The position numbers were made by a program, and so were the translations under genes. Positions 1 through 9,640 of a stretch of 44,517 nt of DNA are shown piece by piece. The stretch comes from Oceanicola granulosus HTCC2516 (GTDB taxonomy: Bacteria; Pseudomonadota; Alphaproteobacteria; Rhodobacterales; Rhodobacteraceae), in NCBI RefSeq assembly GCF_000153305.1, contig NZ_CH724107.1:1016820-1061336 (forward strand). Reading direction: 5' to 3'. The stretch's first letter is position 1; each line of letters opens with the position of its first letter. The notes below the pieces were generated by a model. The model had not been told where the DNA came from. It searched no databases and saw only the letters and a program-made list of their open reading frames with translations.

Positions 1-140
1 ATCTGGCTGCTGGGGCTGTCGTTCATCGAGATCGCCTCCATCGCGGCGGCGGTGGAGCTGATCGTGGGGACGCTCAAGTGCCGGCCGCCGGGGATGCGGG
101 TCAACATCATGCCGCTCTATGCGTGGTACGTGATGGTGGT
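1..140 (+). pseudogene. Heme-copper oxidase subunit I fragment, open at the 5' window edge and cut off
   Basis: Frame 1 reads from the first base through a membrane helix into CRPPGMRVNIMPLYAWYV, at about residues 27-44. This matches the conserved loop and helix start (PGM..xRMPLFVW) of cytochrome c/quinol oxidase subunit I. Family members continue with a helix and a long hydrophobic core. Here recognisable sequence stops near base 140, and the frame runs on through the antisense of holC without any oxidase-like residue. I checked the other two plus frames for a continuation and saw none. Either a rearrangement truncated the gene or this is a junction artefact. The 5' part lies outside the window. 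The family call is fairly firm, and the exact oxidase class is not decidable from about 47 residues. Confidence 0.6.
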
Positions 141-153
141 ACCCCCCTCGCCC

Positions 154-609
154 CTAGCGCTCCGCCTTCTTCTCCCAGCGCCCGCTCTCCTGGCTCCAGT
201 ACTGCGCCGCACATCCGGCGTCGGTGAGGCGGGCCCACTGGCCGCGGGCGATCTGGACGGCGCCGGGGTCGGCGCCGTCGAAGAGGATGCAGGTGCGCTC
301 CAGCGCCTGCACCTCCTCCGCCGACACCTCCGCCCCCTCCACCGCGAGCAGGCAGGCGGCGTTGTTGGTGCCGCGGGTGTCGGTCAGCAGCACCGGCTGG
401 TCGGCGTCGTGGGGGCCGCCGGCGAGGCCGTGCGGCAGGAAGCCGTCCTCGGGGTGCAGCCAGAGCTGCTCGTCGAGCCGGGCGAGGAGCGCGCGCGAGG
501 TGGCGCGCACCTCGCAGCGCCAGCCGACCGTGCGCGCCTTCTCCAGCAGCATCGGCAGCGTCCGCTCGAGCGGGTCGCGCGTCAGGTGGTAGAAGTACGC
601 CGCCCCCAT
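154..609 (-). CDS. holC: DNA polymerase III subunit chi
   Basis: A 151-residue protein of normal HolC length. HolC is the chi subunit of the clamp-loader assembly and links the polymerase III holoenzyme to single-stranded-DNA-binding protein. Family-like features are the N-terminal YFYHLT strand, a helix with LLEKA at about residues 20-25, the DEQLWLHPEDGFLPHG segment at about 50-65, and a C-terminal half with CILFDG followed by a YW pair. The ATG overlaps the pepA stop codon in an ATGA arrangement, so the two are translationally coupled, and pepA-holC adjacency is common in proteobacteria. The stop lies about 13 bases from where the oxidase fragment on the other strand loses its similarity. 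Confidence 0.9.
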   Translation of the reverse strand: MGAAYFYHLTRDPLERTLPMLLEKARTVGWRCEVRATSRALLARLDEQLWLHPEDGFLPHGLAGGPHDADQPVLLTDTRGTNNAACLLAVEGAEVSAEEVQALERTCILFDGADPGAVQIARGQWARLTDAGCAAQYWSQESGRWEKKAER

Positions 610-2078
610 CAGCCCTCGAACCGCTCCTTCACCAGCCGGTTCAGCGCCAGCACGCCCCAGCCGCTCGCGCCCTTCGGGGCGAGGTCGGTGGCGGCGTTGG
701 CGAGCGCGACGCCGGCGATGTCGAGGTGGATCCACGGCACCTCGTCCTTGACGAAGCGGCCGAGGAACTGCGCGGCGGTGATCGAGCCGGCGGCGCGGCC
801 GCCGACGTTCTTCATGTCGGCGATGCGGCTCTTGAGCAGCTTGTCGTAGCTGTCGCCCATCGGCAGCCGCCAAGCGCCCTCGCCCTCGGCGCGCGCGGCG
901 GCGAGGAAGGCGTCGGCAAGCGCGTCGTCGTTGCCGAAGACGCCGGCCATGTCGTGGCCGAGCGCGACGATCATCGCGCCGGTGAGGGTGGCGAGGTCGA
1001 CGATGGCGGCGGGCTTGAAGCGCTCCTGGGCGTACCAGAGCACGTCGGCGAGGACGAGGCGACCCTCGGCGTCGGTGTTGATCACCTCGATCGTGTCGCC
1101 CTTCATCGAGGTCACCACGTCGCCGGGCCGCATCGCGGTGCCCGAGGGCATGTTCTCGACGATGCCGACGAGGCCGACCACGTTGGCCTTCGCCTTGCGC
1201 AGCGCCAGCGCGCGCATCACGCCCGAGACGACGCCGGCGCCGCCCATGTCCATCGTCATCTCCTCCATGCCGCCCGCGGGCTTGATCGAGATGCCGCCGG
1301 TGTCGAACACCACGCCCTTGCCCACCAGCGCCAGCGGCGGCGTGTCGGCGTCGCCGCCCTGCCAGCGCATGACGACGACCTTTGACGGGCTGGCCGAGCC
1401 CTGCCCCACCGCGAGCAGCGCGGCCATGCCGAGCTCGACGAGCTGGTCCTCCTCGAGGATCTCCACCTCGAGGCCCAATTCCTGCATCGCGCCGAGGCGG
1501 GCGGCGAAGTCGTCGGTGGTGAGCACGTTGGAGGGCTCGTTGATCAGGTCGCGGGTGAAGAAGATGCCCTCGGCGAGCGCCGCGGCCTCCGCCGACGCCC
1601 CGGCCAGCGCCTCGGGCTCGCTCGCCATCACCGTCACTGCGCCGGGGGCGTCGGCGCGCGCCGACTTGTGCGCGTCGAAGCCGTAGCCGCGCAGCACGAG
1701 GCCGAAGGCGATGTCGGCGGCGCGGCGGCTCTTGCCGGCGAGCACCAGGAGCGGCGCGCTGCCCCGGCTCGCCGCGAGCGTGCCCCCGGCCTTGCGCGCC
1801 TCGGCCACGCCGGCGCGGCGCGGCAGCTTCACCAGGTGCACCGACTCCGCGGCGATGCCGACGGGGAACGCGATCTCCATGCCCTCGCCCGCCTTCAGCT
1901 TCTCGAACCGCTCGCTCTCCAGCGCCCGCACCAGCGCCCGGCGGGTGAGCGTGTTGAGCTTGCGCCCCGTGACGTCGAGCTTGCCCTCCTCGTCGGCGAA
2001 CACGGCGATCCGTCCCTCGAAGCCGCCGAGGGCGTCGTGGTCGGTCTCGATGAAGCGCAGGGCGGCGGGAGCGGGCAT
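609..2078 (-). CDS. pepA: Leucyl aminopeptidase (M17 family)
   Basis: A 489-residue cytosolic two-metal aminopeptidase that removes N-terminal residues from peptides. The C-terminal catalytic domain has the M17 signature NTDAEGRL at about residues 334-341. Metal ligands can be assigned by analogy with E. coli PepA as K254, D259, D277, D336 and E338, from VGKGVVFDTGG, MDMGGA and NTDAE. The N-terminal domain of roughly 160 residues is more variable, as expected. I chose the ATG at 2078 because a GGAG sits 7 bases upstream. A TTG two codons earlier is possible but less well placed. It is divergent from lptF and coupled to holC by a 4-base overlap. Confidence 0.95.
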   Translation of the reverse strand: MPAPAALRFIETDHDALGGFEGRIAVFADEEGKLDVTGRKLNTLTRRALVRALESERFEKLKAGEGMEIAFPVGIAAESVHLVKLPRRAGVAEARKAGGTLAASRGSAPLLVLAGKSRRAADIAFGLVLRGYGFDAHKSARADAPGAVTVMASEPEALAGASAEAAALAEGIFFTRDLINEPSNVLTTDDFAARLGAMQELGLEVEILEEDQLVELGMAALLAVGQGSASPSKVVVMRWQGGDADTPPLALVGKGVVFDTGGISIKPAGGMEEMTMDMGGAGVVSGVMRALALRKAKANVVGLVGIVENMPSGTAMRPGDVVTSMKGDTIEVINTDAEGRLVLADVLWYAQERFKPAAIVDLATLTGAMIVALGHDMAGVFGNDDALADAFLAAARAEGEGAWRLPMGDSYDKLLKSRIADMKNVGGRAAGSITAAQFLGRFVKDEVPWIHLDIAGVALANAATDLAPKGASGWGVLALNRLVKERFEG

Positions 2079-2204
2079 GGGCAATCTCCGGTCTGGGGTC
2101 GGGTTGAGCCGTAGCTAGCCTGCCGGGGCGGGGAATGGCCAGATATGAGTTCAAACCGGCCGGGCGATCGGCTAGCTAGGGCCGATACCGGCAGCGGAGT
2201 GCCA

Positions 2205-3353
2205 GTGGGGCGGTTCGACAGATATCTACTCGGCCAGCTGATGACCCTGTTCGGCTTCTTCAGCCTCGTGCTGATCCTGCTCTACTGGGTCAACCGCGCC
2301 GTCGTGCTGTTCGATCAGCTGATCTCCGACGGCCAGTCGGCGCTGGTGTTCCTCGAGTTCTCCGCCCTGTCGCTGCCCGCGATCATCCGCATCGTGCTGC
2401 CGCTCGCCGCCTTCATCGCGGCGCTCTACGTCACCAACAAGCTGACCACCGAGAGCGAGCTGCTGGTGGTGCAGTCGACGGGCTTCTCGCCGGTGCGGCT
2501 GGCGCGGCCGGCGTTCGTCTTCGGACTGATCGTGACGCTGCTGACGGGGGCGCTGACCCACGTGCTCGTCCCCGTCGCCGCCGCGCAGCTCGGCGCGCGG
2601 CAGGACGAGATCGCCAGCAACATCACCGCCCGCTTCCTCACGCCCGGGCAGTTCCTGAACCCGGTCGACGGCATCACCGTCTACGTGCGCGACATCAACG
2701 ACGCGGGCGCGCTGCAGGATTTGTTCCTCGCCGACACCCGCGAGTCCGGCCGGCAGGTGATCTACACCGCCGCGACCGCCTACCTCGTGCGCTCCGAGGG
2801 GGGGCCGCAGCTGGTGATGGTCGACGGCCTCGCCCAGACCCTGCGCGGCTCCGACCAGCGGCTCTACACCACCCGCTTCGACGACTTCACCTACGACATC
2901 GGCCGCCTGATCGTGTCCGAGGAGCCCGGCCGGCTGCGCGAGCGCAACGTCTGGAGCGGGCCGTTGCTGCAGGCGAGCCCGGCGCTGCAGGCGCAGATCG
3001 AGCGGCCGGCGGTGGCGCTGCGCGCGGAGGTGCACGACCGGATGAACAAGGCGCTGCTCGGCTTCGTGGGGCCGGTGCTCGGCTTCGCGGCGTTGCTGAT
3101 CGGCGGCTTCTCGCGCTTCGGCGTGTGGCGCCAGATCGTCGTCGCGGTGGTGCTGGTGGTCGTCGTCACCTCGCTCGAGAGCGTCAGCTCCACCCTCGTC
3201 GACGCCGACCCGACGCGCTGGCCGCTGCTCTACATGCCCACCCTCGTCGGCCTCGCCATCGCGTCGGCGCTGTTCTGGCTCGCCGCCCACCCCGCCCTGC
3301 TGCGCCGCCGCCCCGCACCGCCGCCGCCCGAGCCGGCCGGAGGCGCGGCATGA
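2205..3353 (+). CDS. lptF: LPS export ABC transporter permease LptF
   Basis: Inner-membrane permease of the LptB2FG complex, which extracts lipopolysaccharide and drives it along the Lpt bridge to the outer membrane. From the GTG at 2205 the protein is 382 residues: three N-terminal membrane helices beginning at GRFDRYLLGQL, a periplasmic beta-jellyroll of about 160 residues (ARFLTPGQF, ITVYVRDI, VMVDGLAQ), then three C-terminal helices. The conserved TESELLVVQSTGFS coupling region is present. I prefer this GTG because GGAG lies 5 bases upstream and related proteins start at this motif. An in-frame ATG at 2145 would add 20 unpromising residues. The stop overlaps the lptG start. Confidence 0.9.
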   Translation: MGRFDRYLLGQLMTLFGFFSLVLILLYWVNRAVVLFDQLISDGQSALVFLEFSALSLPAIIRIVLPLAAFIAALYVTNKLTTESELLVVQSTGFSPVRLARPAFVFGLIVTLLTGALTHVLVPVAAAQLGARQDEIASNITARFLTPGQFLNPVDGITVYVRDINDAGALQDLFLADTRESGRQVIYTAATAYLVRSEGGPQLVMVDGLAQTLRGSDQRLYTTRFDDFTYDIGRLIVSEEPGRLRERNVWSGPLLQASPALQAQIERPAVALRAEVHDRMNKALLGFVGPVLGFAALLIGGFSRFGVWRQIVVAVVLVVVVTSLESVSSTLVDADPTRWPLLYMPTLVGLAIASALFWLAAHPALLRRRPAPPPPEPAGGAA

Positions 3354-4450
3354 TCCTGCACCGCTACTTCGCCCGCCGCTACCTGACGTCGTTCCTGACC
3401 GTCTCGGGGCTGTTCTTCGTGCTGCTCGGGGCGATGGACCTCGTGGAGCAGGCCAACGAGGTCTCCGACGAGGCGGCGGCGCGCTGGAGCGACGTGCTGG
3501 CGCTGACGCTGCTCAACGCGCCCGCGAGCCTCTACGAGATCCTGCCGCTGCTGGTGATCCTGTCGACGATCGCGCTGTTCCTCGGCCTGGCGCGCTCGTC
3601 GGAGCTGGTCGTCACCCGCGCGGCGGGCCGCTCGGCGCTGCACGCGCTGGTGGCGCCGGTGCTGGTGGTGGCGCTGATCGGGGCGGTGGCGCTGGCGGTG
3701 CTGAACCCGCTCGTGGCGGCGACGTCGAAGGAGTACGAGGCGCGGGTCAGCGCGCTCGAGGATCGCGGCGCGAGCATCGTCAGCGTCGATGCCGGCGGGC
3801 TCTGGCTGCGCCAGGGCGGGCCCGAGGGGCAGTCGGTGATCCGCGCCGCGCGCGCCAACACCGACGGCACCGAGCTGTCGGGCGTCACCTTCATCACCTT
3901 CGCCGAGGAAGGCCGCCCCTCACGGCGCATCGACGCCCGCCGCGCGCGGCTCGAGGCGGGGGTGTGGCGGCTGGTGGAGGCGAAGTCGTGGCCGCTCGGC
4001 GACGCCGGCGTGCCCGAGGCGGCGGCGGAGGAGCACGACGTCTACGAGGTCGCCACCAGCCTCACGGCCGCGCAGATCCGCGACTCCTTCGGCGCCCCCT
4101 CCTCGATCCCGATCTGGGAGCTGCCGCGCTTCATCGACCGGCTGCAGACCGCCGGCTTCTCCGCCCGACGCCACCAGGTCTGGCTGCAGACCGAGCTGGC
4201 CAAGCCCGCGTTCCTCGTGGCGATGCTGCTGATCGGTGCGGCCTTCACCATGCGCCACCAGCGCGGCGGGCGCACCGGGCTGATGGCGCTGGTGGCGATC
4301 CTGCTCAGTTTCGGGCTCTACTTCCTGCGCAACTTCGCGCAGATACTCGGCGAGAACGGCCAGATCCCGGTGCTGCTCGCCGCCTGGGCACCGCCGCTGG
4401 CGGGGATCGCGGCGAGCGTGGCGCTGCTGCTGCACAAGGAGGACGGATGA
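3350..4450 (+). CDS. lptG: LPS export ABC transporter permease LptG
   Basis: A 366-residue partner permease of LptF with the same plan: N-terminal helices from RYFARRYL, a periplasmic jellyroll between about residues 100 and 260, and three C-terminal helices. The cytoplasmic SSELVVTRAAGRS segment corresponds to the coupling helix that contacts the LptB ATPase, which is not in this window. The ATG overlaps the lptF TGA and the gene's own TGA overlaps the lptD ATG, so the three genes form a translationally coupled run. A short IWELPRFIDRL helix near residue 260 is typical of the family. Confidence 0.92.
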   Translation: MILHRYFARRYLTSFLTVSGLFFVLLGAMDLVEQANEVSDEAAARWSDVLALTLLNAPASLYEILPLLVILSTIALFLGLARSSELVVTRAAGRSALHALVAPVLVVALIGAVALAVLNPLVAATSKEYEARVSALEDRGASIVSVDAGGLWLRQGGPEGQSVIRAARANTDGTELSGVTFITFAEEGRPSRRIDARRARLEAGVWRLVEAKSWPLGDAGVPEAAAEEHDVYEVATSLTAAQIRDSFGAPSSIPIWELPRFIDRLQTAGFSARRHQVWLQTELAKPAFLVAMLLIGAAFTMRHQRGGRTGLMALVAILLSFGLYFLRNFAQILGENGQIPVLLAAWAPPLAGIAASVALLLHKEDG

Positions 4451-6573
4451 GGGCCCTGCTGCTGCTCTGGCTGACGCTGACCCTGACGCTGACGATGGGG
4501 TTGCTCGCCGCCCCGGCGCGCGCGCAGATCCCGGCGACGCTCGTCGCCGACAGCGTCACCGTCACCCCCGAGCGCCAGCTGATCGCGCGGGGCAACGTCG
4601 AGGCGTTCTACGAGGACACGCGCCTGTCGGCCGAGGCGATCGTCTACGACGAGGCCAGCGACCGGCTCACCATCACCGGGCCGATCTTCATCCAGACCGC
4701 CGACGGCGACATCTTCACCGCCGAGCGGGCGAACCTGGACCCGCGGCTCGAGAACGGGCTGCTGATCGGCGCGCGGCTGGTGCTGAACGAGCAGCTCCAG
4801 CTCGCCGCCAACCAGATCGACCGCGTCGACGGGCGGCTGACCCAGCTCTACAAGGTCGCCGCCACCGCCTGCCGGGTCTGCGGCGGCGGCCCGCCGCTGT
4901 GGGAGATCCGCGCCCGCCGGGTGATCCACGACGAGGCCGCCGGCCAGCTCTACTTCGAGGCGGCGCAGTTCCGCATCGGCGGCGTGCCGGTGTTCTACCT
5001 GCCCCGGATGCGCCTGCCCGACCCGACCAACGCGCGCTCCACCGGCCTGCTGATCCCGCGCCTGCGCACCACCGACCGGCTCGGCACGGGCATCAAGCTG
5101 CCCTACTTCATCACCCTGGGCCCGCACGCCGACCTCACCCTGACGCCGTACCTCTCGCCCGCCACCCGCACCCTCGAGGCGCGCTTCCGCCGGGCGTTCC
5201 TGCGCGGCGACGTCGAGATCGACGCCGCCGTCACCAGCGACGACATCCTCGACGGCGGCAAGACCCGCGACTACGTCTTCGCCGAGGCGGAGTTCGCCTG
5301 GCCGGGCAACTGGCGGCTCGAGGCGCAGCTCCAGGCGGTGAGCGACCAGGCCTACCTGATCGACTACGACTATTCCGACACCGACCTGCTGACCTCGTTC
5401 CTGCGGCTCGGCCGGATCACCGAGGACAGCCGGCTGGGCTTCGACCTCACCGTCGTCGAGAGCCTGCGCGACGGCGACGAGAACGAGCTGCTGCCGACGC
5501 TGCTGCCCTCGGCCGTCTACGAACGTGTCCTGCGCTACCCGGGCCTGCCCGGCGCGCTGACGGCCTACGCCGAGGCCGAGGTCGCCGTGCGCACCTCCGA
5601 GCGCGACCGGGTCGGGCGCGACATCGTGCGGCTCGGCACCGGGCTCGGCTGGCGGCATCAGTCGGTGCTGCCGGGCGGGCTGCTGGCGGTGAGCGCGGCG
5701 GGGGTCGAGGTCGACCGCTACCGCATCGACGAGGACAGCGCCTTCCCCGACCACGTCACCCGCCGCACCCCCTACCTGCAGGCCGAGCTGCGCTGGCCGC
5801 TGGCGCGCACCACCGCGACGGGCAGCACCCACGTGCTCGAGCCGGTGCTCGCGCTGACCTGGTCCGACACCTACGGCGGGCGCGTGCCCAACGAGGACAG
5901 CCAGGTCGTCGAGCTCGACGAGACCAACCTGTTCGCCCTGTCGCGCTTCCCCGGCGAGGACGCCCGTGAGGACGGCTGGCGCGCCGCCGCCGCGCTGAGC
6001 TGGACCGTCGCCCGCCCCAGCGGCTGGCAGGCGCGCACCACAGTGGGGCGGCTGCTGCGCGCGTCGCCCGACCCGCGCTTCGCCTCCGGCACCGGGCTCG
6101 ACGGCGACACCTCCGACTGGGTCGCCGTGGTCGGCCTCGACACCCCCACCGGGCTCAGCCTCGACGCCCGCGCGCTGTTCGACGACGATTACGACTTCGC
6201 GCGCACCGAGGCCCGGCTCGACTGGTCCAACGCGCGCTTCGACCTCGCCGCCACCTACGTCGAGCTCGCCGCCAACGAGGCCGAGGCCCGCCCCGCCGCC
6301 GTCGCCGAGTGGACCTTCGACGCCGACTACCGGGTCAGCGAGATGTGGGAAGTCTCCGCCGAGGCGCGCTACGACATCGCCGCCGACGCGCCGAAGTTCG
6401 CGGGGGTCGGGGTCGAGTACACCAACGAGTGCGTCACCGTGGGGCTTTCGGTCTCGCGCCGCTTCACCTCATCGACTACGCTTGAGCCCGAGACGGACTA
6501 CGGGCTAAGCGTTGGCCTCAACGGCTTTTCGGCGGGGCGCCAAGGCACCCCGGTGCGCAGCTGCCGGAACTGA
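4447..6573 (+). CDS. lptD: LPS-assembly protein LptD (OstA/Imp)
   Basis: A 708-residue outer-membrane beta-barrel that, with LptE, inserts lipopolysaccharide into the outer leaflet. It has a cleavable signal peptide with a leucine/threonine-rich core ending in APARAQ at about residue 24. An OstA/LptA-like jellyroll follows at about residues 30-130 (LIARGNVEAFYEDTRL, RLTITGPIF). The rest is a long barrel domain with many alternating aromatic/charged strands and the family motif YLPRMRLPDP. Four cysteines (142, 145 in CRVC; 662 and 706 near the C-terminus) could form the inter-domain disulfides LptD needs. That pairing is an inference. It lies downstream of lptFG and directly upstream of its periplasmic chaperone, a sensible assembly module. 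Confidence 0.93.
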   Translation: MRALLLLWLTLTLTLTMGLLAAPARAQIPATLVADSVTVTPERQLIARGNVEAFYEDTRLSAEAIVYDEASDRLTITGPIFIQTADGDIFTAERANLDPRLENGLLIGARLVLNEQLQLAANQIDRVDGRLTQLYKVAATACRVCGGGPPLWEIRARRVIHDEAAGQLYFEAAQFRIGGVPVFYLPRMRLPDPTNARSTGLLIPRLRTTDRLGTGIKLPYFITLGPHADLTLTPYLSPATRTLEARFRRAFLRGDVEIDAAVTSDDILDGGKTRDYVFAEAEFAWPGNWRLEAQLQAVSDQAYLIDYDYSDTDLLTSFLRLGRITEDSRLGFDLTVVESLRDGDENELLPTLLPSAVYERVLRYPGLPGALTAYAEAEVAVRTSERDRVGRDIVRLGTGLGWRHQSVLPGGLLAVSAAGVEVDRYRIDEDSAFPDHVTRRTPYLQAELRWPLARTTATGSTHVLEPVLALTWSDTYGGRVPNEDSQVVELDETNLFALSRFPGEDAREDGWRAAAALSWTVARPSGWQARTTVGRLLRASPDPRFASGTGLDGDTSDWVAVVGLDTPTGLSLDARALFDDDYDFARTEARLDWSNARFDLAATYVELAANEAEARPAAVAEWTFDADYRVSEMWEVSAEARYDIAADAPKFAGVGVEYTNECVTVGLSVSRRFTSSTTLEPETDYGLSVGLNGFSAGRQGTPVRSCRN

Positions 6574-6591
6574 CAGGGGATCTCTCGACCT

Positions 6592-7809
6592 ATGACGACC
6601 CGCACGATCGCCACGCTCTTCGCCCTCGCGCTCGCCGCCCTGTCGCCCGCCGCCGCCGCGGCGCAGTCGCAGTTCTCGCCCGCGATCACCGTCAACGACA
6701 GCGCGATCAGCTTCTACGAGATCGACCAGCGCGCCAAGCTGCTGCGGGTCTTCAACACCCCCGGCGACCTCGAGGCGCTGGCCCGCGAGCAGCTCGTCGA
6801 GGACCGCCTCAAGCTCGCCGAGCTCGACCGCGCCGGGCTGCAGCTGTCGGAGGAGTCGCTCGCCGCCGAGATGGAGGCCTTTGCCGGCCGCGCCGACCTG
6901 CCTTACGAGCAGTTCATCGGGGTGCTCGCCGAGGCCGGCGTCGCCGAGGAGACGCTGCGCGACTTCGTCCGCGTCGGGGTGAGCTGGCGCGACTACATCC
7001 GCACCCGCTACCGCGGCCGCGCCGAGGTCAACGAGGCCGACGTCGACCAGACCCTCGCCGCGCCGCCCAACGGCGGCACCCAGATCGAGGTGCTGCTCAA
7101 CGAGATCATCATCCCCGCCCCGCCGCCCCGCGCCGCCGAAGCGCAGGCAATCGCCGAGCGCATCAGCCAGACCACCAGCACCGCCGCCTTCGAGGCCGCG
7201 GCGCGGGAATATTCCGCCCTGCCCTCGCGCGAGCGCGGCGGCCGGCTCGACTGGCTGCCGATCGCCAACTACCCGCCGCCGATCCAGGCGCTGGTGCTCG
7301 GCCTCGCGCCCGGCGAGGTGACCGCGCCGCTGCCGATCCCCAACGGCATCGCGCTGTTCCAGCTGCGCGCGGTGCGCGAGGTGGCGGGGAGCCGGCCGCA
7401 GCCCGTCTCCGTCGAGTACGCCACGCTCTACCTCCCCGGCGGGCGCAGCGCCGCCGCGGTGGCCGAGGCGCGCGCCATCGAGGCGCGGCTCGACACCTGC
7501 GACGACCTCTACGGCATCGCGCGCGGCCTGCCGCCCGAGCAGCTGGTGCGCCGGGACCTGCCCGTCGGGCAGGTGCCCACCGACATCGCGCTCGAGCTGG
7601 CGCGGCTCGACGACGGCGAGACCTCGACCGCGCTGACCGCCAACGGCGGCCAGAGCCTCGTGCTGCTGATGCTGTGCGAGCGGCGCTACAGCGAGGAGCC
7701 GGTCGACCGCGAGGCGGTGGCGAGCAACCTGCGCTCGCAGCGGCTCTCGGGCTTCGCCGACCAGCTGCTCGCCGAGCTGCGCGCGGCTGCGGTGATCCGC
7801 GGCCAATGA
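6592..7809 (+). CDS. surA: SurA-like periplasmic chaperone/peptidyl-prolyl isomerase
   Basis: A 405-residue protein with a signal peptide ending near AAAAAQSQ (about residue 25), a SurA N-terminal chaperone region with a long helix pair ([16 protein letters not shown]...EMEAF), and one parvulin-type rotamase domain at about residues 165-265 ([35 protein letters not shown]). SurA escorts outer-membrane proteins, LptD above all, to the BAM machinery, which fits its place 18 bases after lptD. The C-terminal part resembles a second, degenerate rotamase unit and contains two cysteines. E. coli SurA has two parvulin domains, and I see only one convincing one here. Confidence 0.85.
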   Translation: MTTRTIATLFALALAALSPAAAAAQSQFSPAITVNDSAISFYEIDQRAKLLRVFNTPGDLEALAREQLVEDRLKLAELDRAGLQLSEESLAAEMEAFAGRADLPYEQFIGVLAEAGVAEETLRDFVRVGVSWRDYIRTRYRGRAEVNEADVDQTLAAPPNGGTQIEVLLNEIIIPAPPPRAAEAQAIAERISQTTSTAAFEAAAREYSALPSRERGGRLDWLPIANYPPPIQALVLGLAPGEVTAPLPIPNGIALFQLRAVREVAGSRPQPVSVEYATLYLPGGRSAAAVAEARAIEARLDTCDDLYGIARGLPPEQLVRRDLPVGQVPTDIALELARLDDGETSTALTANGGQSLVLLMLCERRYSEEPVDREAVASNLRSQRLSGFADQLLAELRAAAVIRGQ

Positions 7810-8777
7810 CCGTCGCGCTGACCTGCGGCGAGCCCGCGGGGATCGGACCGGAGATCGCCGTGGCCGCCTGGGCGGCGCTGCGCGGCGAGCTGGGCCTGCT
7901 CTACATCGGCGACCCGGCGCACCTGCCCGAGGGCACGCCCTGGGAGGCGACCGACCCGGCCGGCGCGCCGGAGGTCATGGCCCGCGCGCTGCCGGTGCTG
8001 GCGCGCGACTTCGGCGCGCCCCGCACCCCCGGCCGCCCCGACCCGACGCACGCGGCCCATGTCGTCGACGCCATCGCCGAGGCGGTGGCGCTGGTGAGTT
8101 CGGGCGCCTGCAGCGCGCTCTGCACCGCGCCGATCCACAAGCAGGCGCTGATCGACGGCGCCGCCTTCGCCTATCCCGGTCACACCGAATTCCTCGCCGC
8201 CCTCGCCGGCGGCGGCCGCCGGGCGGTGATGATGCTCGCCTGCCCCGAGCTGCGCGTCGTTCCGGCGACGATCCACATCCCGCTCGCCGACGTCCCCGCC
8301 GCGCTGACGGCGGAGCTGCTGGAGGAGACGATCCGCACCACCCGCGACGCGCTGGTGCGCGACTTCGGCATCGACGCCCCCCGCCTCGCCGTCGCCGGGC
8401 TCAACCCGCATGCCGGCGAGGGCGGCAAGATGGGCCGCGAGGAGATCGAGACCATCGCGCCGCTGCTCGAGCGGCTGCGCGGCGAGGGCTTCGACCTCGC
8501 CGGGCCGCTCTCGGCCGACACGATGTTTCACCCGCCCGCGCGCGCCCGCTACGACGCCGCGATCTGCGCCTACCACGACCAGGCGCTGATCCCGATCAAG
8601 ACGGTGGACTTCGCCAGCGGCGTCAACGTCACGCTCGGCCTGCCCTTCGTGCGGACCTCGCCCGACCACGGCACCGCGTTCGACCTCGCCGGCACCGGCC
8701 GCGCCGACGCCACCTCGCTGATCGCGGCGCTGCGGATGGCGCACGAGCTCGGCGCGCGGCGGGCGGCGGTGGGCTGA
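7806..8777 (+). CDS. pdxA: 4-hydroxythreonine-4-phosphate dehydrogenase
   Basis: A 323-residue enzyme of vitamin B6 biosynthesis. It oxidises 4-phosphohydroxy-L-threonine with NAD(P)+ before PdxJ makes pyridoxine 5'-phosphate. Hallmarks are the N-terminal [23 protein letters not shown] near residue 120, [18 protein letters not shown] near 200, and HDQALIPIK near 260, which together supply the metal-binding histidines. The ATG overlaps the SurA stop (ATGA) and the stop overlaps the rsmA ATG (TGATG). The surA-pdxA-rsmA order is conserved well beyond alphaproteobacteria. Confidence 0.96.
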   Translation: MTVALTCGEPAGIGPEIAVAAWAALRGELGLLYIGDPAHLPEGTPWEATDPAGAPEVMARALPVLARDFGAPRTPGRPDPTHAAHVVDAIAEAVALVSSGACSALCTAPIHKQALIDGAAFAYPGHTEFLAALAGGGRRAVMMLACPELRVVPATIHIPLADVPAALTAELLEETIRTTRDALVRDFGIDAPRLAVAGLNPHAGEGGKMGREEIETIAPLLERLRGEGFDLAGPLSADTMFHPPARARYDAAICAYHDQALIPIKTVDFASGVNVTLGLPFVRTSPDHGTAFDLAGTGRADATSLIAALRMAHELGARRAAVG

Positions 8778-9622
8778 TGGCGGGCATCGACGACCTGCCG
8801 CCGCTGCGCGAGGTGATCGCGACGCACGGGCTCTCGGCGAAGAAGGCGCTTGGGCAGAACTTCCTGCTCGACCTAAACCTCACCGCCAAGATCGCGCGCG
8901 CGGCGGGCGATCTGACGGCGGCGGACGTGCTGGAGATCGGCCCCGGCCCCGGCGGGCTGACGCGCGGGCTGCTCGCCTCGGGCGCGCGCCATGTCGTCGC
9001 CATCGAGAAGGACCCGCGCTGCCTGCCCGCGCTCGCCGAGATCGCCGCCGCCTATCCCGGCCGGCTGACCGTGCTCGAGGGCGACGCGCTCGCCACCGAT
9101 GCGACGGTGCACCTGACCCCGCCCTACCGGATCGCGGCGAACCTGCCCTACAATGTCGGCACCGAGCTGCTCGTGCGCTGGCTGACGCCGCCGAGCTGGC
9201 CGCCGGCATGGGAGAGCCTGACGCTGATGTTCCAGAAGGAGGTCGCGCAGCGCATCGTCGCGCGGCCGGGCTCGAAGGCCTACGGCCGGCTGGCGCTGCT
9301 GGCCCAGTGGCGGGCCGACGCGCAGATCGTGATGTCGCTGCCGCCCGGAGCCTTCACGCCGCCACCGAAGGTGTCGTCGGCGGTGGTGCGCCTCGACGCC
9401 CTGCCCCAGCCGCGCTACCCGGCCGACGCGGCGACGCTCTCGCGGATCACCGCGACGGCCTTCAACCAGCGCCGCAAGATGCTGCGCGCGTCGCTGAAGG
9501 GGCTGGCGCCGGACATCGAGCGCCACCTCGAGGCGGTCGGGATCGCGCCGACGGACCGGGCGGAGCAGATCGACCTCGAGCGGTTCTGCGCCCTCGCGCG
9601 GCGCCTCGCGCCGGAGCGGTAG
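8777..9622 (+). CDS. rsmA: 16S rRNA (adenine1518-N6/adenine1519-N6)-dimethyltransferase
   Basis: A 281-residue KsgA/RsmA enzyme that dimethylates two adjacent adenines near the 3' end of 16S rRNA during late 30S maturation. It begins with the characteristic [13 protein letters not shown], then the SAM-binding motif [16 protein letters not shown] at about residues 53-68, the acidic motif VVAIEKD, and the catalytic NLPYNV at about residues 122-127. The C-terminal helical RNA-contacting domain is present, so the gene looks intact. It is the last gene of the lptF operon and converges on the inositol-monophosphatase-like gene. Confidence 0.96.
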   Translation: MAGIDDLPPLREVIATHGLSAKKALGQNFLLDLNLTAKIARAAGDLTAADVLEIGPGPGGLTRGLLASGARHVVAIEKDPRCLPALAEIAAAYPGRLTVLEGDALATDATVHLTPPYRIAANLPYNVGTELLVRWLTPPSWPPAWESLTLMFQKEVAQRIVARPGSKAYGRLALLAQWRADAQIVMSLPPGAFTPPPKVSSAVVRLDALPQPRYPADAATLSRITATAFNQRRKMLRASLKGLAPDIERHLEAVGIAPTDRAEQIDLERFCALARRLAPER

Positions 9623-9640
9623 CGCGGGGGCCCGGGCGGC

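Noticed and set aside
52-849. Long plus-strand reading frame continuing from the oxidase fragment
   Set aside because: After base 140 it is the antisense of holC and pepA. Composition is arginine/alanine/proline-rich with no family feature.
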